Shown in pieces: positions 56,884 through 64,000 of a DNA stretch of 64,000 nucleotides (position 1 is its first letter; the number at the start of each line of letters is the position of its first letter). Location of the stretch: contig JAJFPB010000001.1 in the NCBI GenBank assembly GCA_020881915.1, forward strand, positions 806,001 to 870,000, read 5' to 3'. The notes beneath the pieces are model-generated. The model was not told the origin of the DNA. It saw nothing but the letters and a program-made list of their open reading frames with translations, and ran no database searches. Both the position numbers and the translations under genes were made by a program. The DNA is from Paramyrothecium sp. XJ0827 (taxonomy: Eukaryota; Ascomycota; Sordariomycetes; Hypocreales; Stachybotryaceae).

Positions 56884-58528
56884 TGTGACGGTGACGGGTT
56901 TTTTTCTCGCGAGGTTTAGATTTGCGACGGGGGGAGGGCGACCAATTGACCGGCGGGAGGAATTGAAGAAAAAAATGAGCTGCACGGAGAGCGAGAGAGA
57001 GCGGCGAGACGTGTGCAGCTACAGCTGTTTGTTGTGGCTGACGAGGAGGAGGGGGGGGTCGGTGGTTGGTTGAGGTTTGGATTGGATGGGATGGACGGAT
57101 GGAGGTTTCGACCGATGGATGATGATGATAAATTTCTCTCGCTGGCTGCTTTCCGGTTCTGCTGGGTGCCAGTGCTTTCGGGCCACGGAGGTCGGAGCTC
57201 ATGGAGCTACGCTAAGGTAGAGCGTACCCCAAGGCAAAGTACCTGAGCGAGGTACCTCGTGGGTGCTACGACGTGGGTGCGGTACTTTGTGTCGCGGGCA
57301 GTATCGGCGGGCGGTCGTCGGTACCTTTTTTCCCTATCGTTCTGGCATGCCAACCTAATTGGGGCGATGTGATTGGACGGTGGGAAGAAGAGGAGAGTCA
57401 CGTGAAGCGGAACGGTGCATCCTCGGAGGCGAGATTGGCTCCGGTCCCTTGCATTGGGGGAGGATCAAGGAGGGTTACCCTGGAGCAATTTGCGGTCGTT
57501 CAGAAATTGAGAGTGGTATAGGGACAGGTTTGAAGCTGGTGTACGTGAGAGTTTTCTTGAAGATGATTAGTATGGGCTGAAAGAAATACCATGGAGCTTA
57601 TTGGCATCAATATATACCGTCTATGTTTGAACAGTGGTTGCAAGAAACTCGAGCTGGTGTCCAACGTGTACCTAACATCAAAACAGGCGGTGTCTCCATT
57701 GCCTACCAACCTAGAGCAAGCAGGTTACACGCGGGAAGTTTTCGACAGCCAAGAATTGAACAGAAACCATGTACAACCGCTTCTCGTAATATCAGATCCA
57801 ATACACTTTATCCGAGTCGTGCGTGTGCTGCTGTACCAAAGGACATGCACATGGGCTTCTCACTTACACAACAAATAACCCATACTCTACAGCTTTGACC
57901 TCTGCTGCTGGTGTTGAGCAAGAATTGCTTCCGTGTAGCTATTGCTCCGTTATTGTCGTACCGCAGTTGATTCGACGTAGCCGGCCGAGGCAAGTAACCG
58001 AATCTGAAAAAGAACCGCATCGCCCCCCTTGCGAGGCTGCGATCCACCAACCTCCCGCCTCCCTTCCTCCCCTTGCAGCCGCCCCGTGTAACGACGCAAA
58101 TGAAACAGCATCATCGACCGTATTTGCTTCGCTTACATGCAGATGAATGACGCATGTGAGCAGTCCTGCAAAACATCTCGCTCTTGGGATAGCTGAGCCT
58201 TGAACACCGACTCACTGTACTTAAGGTCAGGTCAAGCAAGGTATCTCGGTGTCGGTCATTCAGATGTGCATGAACTTCACCAAACCTCGCTCCTTCCAAA
58301 TAACCCTGTTCACAGCCTTGGCGGCGCATTGTAAGCTCGTCTTCGGGAAGGCTCTGCTGTACCACGCTCCTTTAAATCTTCGTCTTCGTCTCTACAACAT
58401 GCAGCGGGCACAACAATCTTCGTTCTTACAAACCTGATCTCTGACCTGAGCACTTCCACTCGTCACCTCCTAAGAGTCTTTACATATATCTATATCTTTA
58501 CCTCAACCCTGGGAACAGCATTCTCGAG
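56884..58528. other. Divergent intergenic region
   Basis: About 1.6 kb between the divergent acyl carrier protein and carboxypeptidase genes. Near the ACP start lies a GATGGATG-type stretch (57080-57130). At 57205-57290 the motif GTACC/GGTAC recurs several times (for example AAAGTACCTGAGCGAGGTAC), a promoter-proximal pattern I have seen in sordariomycete upstream regions. The right end is CT-rich leader. No gene recognised. Confidence 0.5.
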
Positions 58529-59935
58529 ATGAAGCTAGAAACTGTCCTCGTCTGGGGCCTTGCAGGTCTCGGGCCTTCCGCCCAGGGCTGCCTTCTGCCC
58601 GGAGAGATGGACGGTAGCTTTCTAGATCAACTTCCGTACGGCCGCAGCACCGGAAATTCGGCATCGAAGCGAGCCGGACCACACGTAGACCTCGCCATCG
58701 GCAAGGGAGATCGCTTCCAGGGCGGAGCCGTTATCCCGCGCGGTCTCGGCGTCGCGGACCGCAACCTCGGAGCCATCCTCAACCTCGACGAGGTCCGTTC
58801 TGCGCTACAGGGCCTGGCCAACTCGCACAGCGACGTCCGGCTATTCACCGCACCCTTCACCACGTTCCAGAACCGGTCCGTGTATGGCGCCGTTGTCGGC
58901 CAGCAGCCCCGCGTCTTCATCCAGAGCGGCATCCACGCCCGCGAGCGCGGCGGGCCCGACCACCTCGTCTACTTCCTCGCCGACCTGTTGCACGCCCGCG
59001 GAGCCGGCACCGGGGTGCGCTACGCCAACCGCTCCTACGCCCACGACGAAGTCGTCCGCGCCCTCTCCGCTGGCGTCGTCGTCCTGCCCCTCGTCAACCC
59101 GGACGGCGTCGCCCACGACCAGGCCACCGACTCGTGCTGGCGCAAGAACCGCAACCCTGTAAGCAGCGGCCGCGCCCCAGTCGGCAGGCCCCCGGGCCGC
59201 GACGTCGGCGTCGACCTGAACCGCAACTACGATTTCCTGTGGAACTTCACGCGCCACTTCAGCCCTCGCGCCGACCTGTGGGCCGTGGCTTCGGACGAAC
59301 CGTCCAGCGAGGTCTTCCACGGCACCGCGGCTTTCTCGGAGCCTGAGACGCGCAACTCGGCGTGGGTCATGGCCCACCACTCGCAGCTCTCGTGGTTCCT
59401 GGACCTGCACTCGTACGGCGCCGACGTGCTCTACTCGTGGGGCGACGACGACTCGCAGACGGTCGACGAGGGGCAGAGCTTTACAAATGGCAGCTACGAC
59501 GGCCAGCGCGGGCGCTTGGGCGACGACCCGCCCGACAGCAAGTACGGCGAGTACATCACCAAAGGGGACCTCGAGGCGCAGCTCCTTGTTGCGAGCCGCG
59601 TCGCCGGCGCCATGTCTGTGGCCGGCGAGACGTCCTACGTGCGCATGCCGAGCGTGGCGCTGTACCCGACGTCGGGCGGCAGCGCCGACTACGCCATGGC
59701 CGGGTATTACGGCCGCAGCCAGTGCGGCGCGAACCGCGTGCAGGGCCTGACGATCGAGTTCGGCAAGCAGACGGCCAGCACGGTCTGCCCGTTCTACCCG
59801 GACGCACGGGAGTACCACGGGTCCATGCGGCAGGTGGCTGCTGGGTTGATGGAGCTGCTGCTGGCCGCGGCGGGGGAGCTGGGCGACGTGGTGAGGTATG
59901 AGTGTCCGGAGGATCGCAGAGGTAGATCAGCTTGA
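58529..59935 (+). CDS. Secreted zinc carboxypeptidase, peptidase family M14
   Basis: Single-exon gene of 468 residues with very high GC at third positions. It should remove C-terminal residues from peptides outside the cell. Seen: a signal peptide (residues 1-19); a prodomain-like N-terminal segment with a Lys-Arg site at 47-48 (SKRAG); zinc ligands His136 and Glu139 in GIHARERGG; substrate-binding Arg in VDLNRNYDF (Arg232); third zinc ligand His294 in FLDLHSYG; and catalytic Glu410 in GLTIEFGK. Tyr residues in SADYAMAGYYG fit the specificity loop. The set is complete, so it should be active. Length is close to that of fungal M14A enzymes. Pocket specificity (A or B type) cannot be told by eye. 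The complex I gene to its right converges on it. Confidence 0.94.
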   Translation: MKLETVLVWGLAGLGPSAQGCLLPGEMDGSFLDQLPYGRSTGNSASKRAGPHVDLAIGKGDRFQGGAVIPRGLGVADRNLGAILNLDEVRSALQGLANSHSDVRLFTAPFTTFQNRSVYGAVVGQQPRVFIQSGIHARERGGPDHLVYFLADLLHARGAGTGVRYANRSYAHDEVVRALSAGVVVLPLVNPDGVAHDQATDSCWRKNRNPVSSGRAPVGRPPGRDVGVDLNRNYDFLWNFTRHFSPRADLWAVASDEPSSEVFHGTAAFSEPETRNSAWVMAHHSQLSWFLDLHSYGADVLYSWGDDDSQTVDEGQSFTNGSYDGQRGRLGDDPPDSKYGEYITKGDLEAQLLVASRVAGAMSVAGETSYVRMPSVALYPTSGGSADYAMAGYYGRSQCGANRVQGLTIEFGKQTASTVCPFYPDAREYHGSMRQVAAGLMELLLAAAGELGDVVRYECPEDRRGRSA

Positions 59936-60546
59936 GAGGCCGACGGTTGTCAATGGCTAGATGTCGTGGCATACCTATGATATGATATGAGACTGCCACA
60001 ACGAGTGATAGATTGACCACCTCACCAAGGCTTGACGCAGCTCCTCACCTGTGTTCGAAGAAGAAACTTGTCTGATGTGAATAATAACGATGATTGTGAA
60101 TTGACCATCGTCAAGCACGCTCAGAGTCATACGTGATGCACACCTCCTTGATTCCCGTTACCGTCACTCGAAACAGAACAACGCACAAAGAGAAGATGAT
60201 CAAACCCACTCCGGGCAAGTCTCTTTCCATCTCCATCTGACCTGTCTATGTACAACACAAACCCCCCTAAAACAAAAAAAAAAGATGACGCTCTAACAGG
60301 GGAGAGGGAAATACAAAACCCCAACAGCCTCTCTACCCTTTATCTCTTTGACCTTCCGCCCACCGACCACGATTCTACCACCCTTTGTCCTGCTTCGTTT
60401 CTCTCTTTTATCTCCTCCATGAGGAGCAAGAACAATCGTACAAAGGAGAGAAGACGGAAGGGAAGTGTGGCGATTCGGGTAGCCTAGGTGCCCCTTCGAA
60501 CATTGCTTTCCTTCTTTTTGAGAAAATTTGTCCTTGTGTCGGCGGA
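59936..60546. other. Convergent intergenic region
   Basis: About 610 bp between the stops of the carboxypeptidase and the complex I gene, holding the two 3' flanks. No gene seen. Confidence 0.5.
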
Positions 60547-61422
60547 TTACCTGTAGGGGGCGTCGGCGCGGATGACGGCCGCCAGCTCGGGCTCCCACTT
60601 GTCACCGTTGGACAGAAGCTTCTCTGTACGATATTGTCAGCACACGTCTTTCGCAAACACAGCCTGGCTTTCCACTCGTGAAAACGCACCCTTGTTGTAC
60701 AGCAGCTCCTCCCTCGTCTCGGTGGCGTACTCGGCGTTGGGGCTCTCGACGATGGCGTCGACGGGGCACGACTCCTGGCAGAAGCCGCAGTAGATGCACT
60801 TGGTCATGTCGATGTCGTAGCGGGTGGTGCGGCGGGAGCCGTCGGCGCGCTCCTCGGCCTCGATGGTGATGGCCTGCGCGGGGCACACGGCCTCGCAGAG
60901 CTTGCAGGCGATGCAGCGCTCCTCACCGGACGGGTAGCGGCGGAGAGCGTGCTCGCCGCGGAAGCGGGGGGAGATGGGGCCCTTGGGAGGAAGGTCAGTA
61001 TGCTGGAAGAGTGGTGCCTTTGAGATTGAGTATCCTCGGTAGTACCTTTTCAAAGGGATAGTAGATGGTGTAACTGTGGCCATGTCAGCTGCCTGCTTCC
61101 CTCACACATCTCGGAATTCGTGGACGGCAACGTACGGCGGGCGGAAAAACTGCTCCAGCAGCACATACATGCCGCGGGCCATCTCCGTCATGAGGAAGAA
61201 CTTGCCCACGCGGTCGAGGGTGCTGTCCTTGTCGCCTGCCCACTCGACGCGCTTGCTGGTGCGGAAGTTGGCGGGCGGCGGGCCGCTGGGGGTTGCGTAG
61301 CCTCGCTGCTGGGCCTGGAGCCGCATGGCGGCGGCCACGAAGCCCGTCGAGGGCTGCTGGGCCATCTGGCGACGGACCATCATGGCGGCCGTCCTCGTCG
61401 TTGCCGTCATCGCGGGCGCCAT
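60547..61422 (-). CDS. Complex I 23 kDa iron-sulfur subunit (NDUFS8/TYKY, NuoI)
   Basis: Four exons (61422-61136, 61073-61046, 60981-60690, 60623-60547) encode 227 residues. This matrix-arm subunit carries two 4Fe-4S clusters (N6a and N6b) that pass electrons toward ubiquinone. Seen: an N-terminal mitochondrial targeting segment rich in Arg, Ala and Thr; the lead-in [20 protein letters not shown] typical of the subunit; two ferredoxin motifs [12 protein letters not shown] and [12 protein letters not shown]; and the C-terminal [14 protein letters not shown]. Exon 2 is only 28 nt (YTIYYPFEK). Splice sites are normal (donors GTACGT, GTACTA, GTGCGT). The start at 61422 (MAPAMTATT) is preceded by a leader with no better ATG in frame of targeting character. 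Confidence 0.96.
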
Positions 61423-62008
61423 GGCGGTTGTGGGTGCGTGGGTGCGTGGGTGCGTAGAATCGCAGGGAGAGGGTTCGAGGTGGTGAATTCGGCCGTCCGA
61501 CGAAAGGACTTGCTGTAACCAGCGCAATTGACCCGGTGTCGAGGGGGAGGGAAGGGCGGGCGGGAGCGGAGCGTCGGTTTGGTCCGGGGAGGCGACGTTT
61601 TGACGTGCTGGACTTCTGGGAAGCTTTTCGGGCAAGCTGCGGGATTACAATGCTGGGTCCGTGATTGGGCGAAGCTGGGTGCGCGTGACTTGGCACGTGA
61701 CTGCTCCGGAGGTGTGCTGGTGATGGATGCAGCCAAAGTGTTTTGAGTGGATGAGAATTGCCACGGCTACTGAGGAAAATCTGCTAAAATAGAGGGGATT
61801 TGGTAAATTGGTAAGTAGTTGCATTATTTCTCTGAGAATTAATCTATCTTGTCGTCATGTCGATTTTGCATATCCTTCGTTGCACCGCAGCGTCCCGATT
61901 CTCCTATATCCGTCCCATTATGTAACCCTTCCTGTACTGTACACTCGAAGTCTCAACAGATGCACGCTCGCCAGCATATACAAAATGAACAAAAAGAGGC
62001 AAAGCAAT
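61423..62008. other. Intergenic, with a short triplicated 8-mer
   Basis: Between the complex I gene and the 3' end of the next reverse-strand gene. Three copies of TGGGTGCG lie at 61431-61454, just upstream of the complex I start codon, probably in its 5' UTR. Otherwise nothing recognised. Confidence 0.5.
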
Positions 62009-63771
62009 CTAGAAGCTCCTCTCCCACGCTAACCACCAGACTCCAATGTTTGTGGCAACGAGCAAATCCAGCATTTTCAGGCCGTCGTTGTAGACGATGA
62101 GCTTGCCCAGCTTGGCCCGCTTGCCCCGGTTCCCCCCGCCGGCCCGCTCCTTGCCGAGGTTGACGTCGAACGGCGACACGGCGTCCTCGCTGTCGTCGTC
62201 GGGCGAGTCGTCGCTCCTGTCGCCGCCGGGGCGCAGGAACTTGCTGAAGTGGCCTAGCCGCCGCGGCCTCTCGTGGCCTTCCTGGCCGGCGCCGAGGAGC
62301 TCCGAGCTGGGCAGGTTGAAGCGCAGCTCGCTGACCACGCTGGAGGGGGCGCGCTGCCCTGCGTCGGCGGCGTCCCCCACGAGCGGGTTGTACGCGGACG
62401 CCTGACCCTCGTGGAGGAGGTGGTGGCAGCGCAGGCTGCGCCCGCCGTTGCCGGTGCGGAACTCGCACCGCCCGTCCCAGGGGCTCGTGAAGGCGTACCC
62501 GCGGGGCTTCATGCCGTGGTTGGGGTCGCGCACGGCGTAATCGGTGTCGGCGGACTGATCTGCCTCGAACGAGTTGGCCGAGGGAGCGCTGATCGTGCGG
62601 CTGTGGCGCTTCCGCGTCTGCTGGAACTTGTCGCGGATGTTGGAGGTCCAGCTCTTGGTGTATGCCATGGTGACTCGCCTGGCAAACATGCCGCCCAACG
62701 TGTGATTTCCGGGGTCAGGCGTGGCCATGCCGCTCTCTGTAGGCCGACCAGCGGGCCTGTTGCGAAATTTGGCGTAGCCTGACGTCTCGATGCGGACGTC
62801 GATCGGTGGTTGCGTCGCTGACTGTGCGCGGGTCGGCGATGGCGGTTGGTTCGGGAAGTAGGACCTCTGCTCCTCCAGCGCTTGCTCCTCGAGAGACTGC
62901 TCCAACTGGTGTGACGAGATCTGTCCCACGTTCCATTGATGACCCGTACTGGGGTCGCGGCGGATCAAGGTGAGAGTAAAAGGCGCTGCCGGTGGATGGC
63001 TGGCCTTACGTGGGGACGGTGAGCGGCTTGCTTGCAATTCGGTCATGGCGTTGGTTGGTGGTCGAGGCGGCAGTGCAGGTGGCATGACCCATTGGCTATT
63101 TTGAGAAACGGGACGATCGTCGTAGGTTGGGGCCATGTGGCGGGTGTCAGAGTAAGCACGATTGGAACGCGGGCCAACAGGCTTGCGTGCCAAGGGCTCA
63201 GGGACCAGGTGGCGGGTGTCTGGTCCATCATGGAGATTTGGTTGAGCTGCCATCGATATCGGTCGACGTTGGAAATCGCGATTCAAGTCCTGTGCTTGAG
63301 GAGGACGCTGCGCAGGGTGAGTTGACTGAGGATCCTGGAGGCCAGCTGGAGGGTAGATGTGGCGAGGGATGCTCTCGGGGGTTATCGGGCGAGCCTGGGC
63401 TGGCAGCGGCTTGCGGCGAATGTTCATGGAGGAGCCGCTGTCCTCGCTGGACCGGCCGGCCTCATCTTCTCGGATGGGCCCAGGCGTACTCAAGCCTGAT
63501 GAGTGTAGCTCCAGATGAACGTAGTAGAGAGAGCTTGCGACATCCTCAGCGGTGACATTTTTCCGCTGAGGCTTAAAGGGTGAGAGAATTATGTCTGGTG
63601 AGAGTCAGTGCGTGTGTGTCAACTTGGAGCCAGGTTTAATTTACCTCGAGTACCTGGAACGCGGGCTAGATAGAGAACCAGAGGCTCTTGGGCCTGCTCA
63701 GTAGGGTTGACGGGGTACGAGGGCGGATTAGAGGCCAGAATGTTGAGCGAGGCCAATGACCGCGCCTCCAT
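62009..63771 (-). CDS. Conserved fungal protein of unknown function
   Basis: Exons 63771-63645 and 63594-62009 encode 570 residues. I do not recognise a named domain. The short first exon (MEARSLASLNILASNPPS onward, ending GTR) joins through a 50 nt intron to DIILSPFKPQRKNVTAEDV; without this join the long second frame has no ATG start. After an ordered-looking N-terminus (SSLYYVHLELHS) comes a Pro/Ser/Arg-rich, probably disordered middle, then FTLTLIRRDPSTGHQWNVGQI (near 255-275), DVRIETSGYAKFR, a GRCEFRTGNGGRSLRCHH segment with Cys/His that might bind metal, then an acidic patch and a hydrophobic C-terminus (LDLLVATNIGVWWLAWERSF). Similar architectures recur in Pezizomycotina as uncharacterised proteins. 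The hydrophobic tail could be a membrane anchor. Confidence 0.82.
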
Positions 63772-64000
63772 GGCCGAGGGAGTTTGCGAGGTACACGAGA
63801 GCAGTAGTGGATTTGTGTTGCCTTCGAGATTAAGAAAGGTTGAAAATCCGAGATTGCGTGTGACGGTTGATGTGGTGGTCGGAGAGACGCCGCTCCTCGG
63901 CAGTTGGTTGTGGATTCACGACCAGGGGTGGCTGTGAGTGTGAGTGTGTTGTTTGTTTTGCGTATAGTGCGGTGAGTGTGGAATGCACGAGGTAACTGCC
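63772..64000. other. Promoter side of the unknown-function gene
   Basis: The last 229 bp of the window lie upstream of the start codon at 63771. A GTGTGAGTGTGAGTG repeat sits at about 63932-63948. No further gene can be supported before the window ends. Confidence 0.4.

Noticed and set aside
58841..59818. 325-codon reverse frame opposite the M14 carboxypeptidase
   Set aside because: Antisense shadow of a gene with very GC-rich third positions; the forward frame has all catalytic residues.

Overview
This is about 64 kb of nuclear DNA from a filamentous ascomycete (Pezizomycotina, most likely a sordariomycete). The evidence is short spliceosomal introns of 47-85 nt with GTRNGT donors and YAG acceptors, fungal-only families (HET domain, Zn2Cys6 regulator with a fungal regulatory domain, AA9 LPMO, GLEYA, DUF6601), CT-rich leaders, and no bacterial or viral gene organisation. 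I rebuilt 19 protein-coding genes by joining exons by eye; every join keeps frame from start to stop. No tRNA, rRNA, CRISPR array or intact transposon was seen.

Layout. 1-16.7 kb: GH36 alpha-galactosidase (+), a stand-alone enoyl-reductase-like MDR enzyme (-), a HET-domain protein with seven near-identical ankyrin repeats (-), a PL1 pectate lyase (-), a secreted protein with lectin-like and aerolysin-like character (+), and a small secreted six-cysteine protein (+). 16.7-32 kb: an atypical SDR (+), an AA9 LPMO (-), a Zn2Cys6 regulator (-) divergent from a full-size PDR-type ABC transporter (+), and a secreted GLEYA lectin/adhesin (-). 33-44 kb: a DUF6601 membrane protein (-) with a 17-unit minisatellite in front of it, a 1686-residue NLR-like protein (alpha/beta-hydrolase, P-loop NTPase, ankyrin repeats, coiled coil; +), and a TauD-type dioxygenase (+). 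43.8-52.2 kb: an 8.4 kb stretch without a credible gene, rich in G/C homopolymers, ahead of a CCCH zinc-finger gene (+). 54-64 kb is housekeeping-like: mitochondrial acyl carrier protein (-), secreted M14 carboxypeptidase (+), the 23 kDa iron-sulfur subunit of complex I (-), and a protein of unknown function (-).

Together the left two thirds looks like an accessory, environment-facing region: three carbohydrate-active secreted enzymes (galactomannan/raffinose, pectin, cellulose or xyloglucan), candidate effectors, a drug exporter with an adjacent regulator, and two repeat-bearing proteins of the kind used in fungal non-self recognition. This suits a plant-associated fungus, but the species cannot be fixed from the sequence alone. 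The most notable objects are the hydrolase-NLR protein with a non-canonical Walker B, the HET-ankyrin gene with homogenised repeats, the lectin/aerolysin-like secreted protein, the minisatellite with its higher-order pattern, and the gene-free 8.4 kb block.
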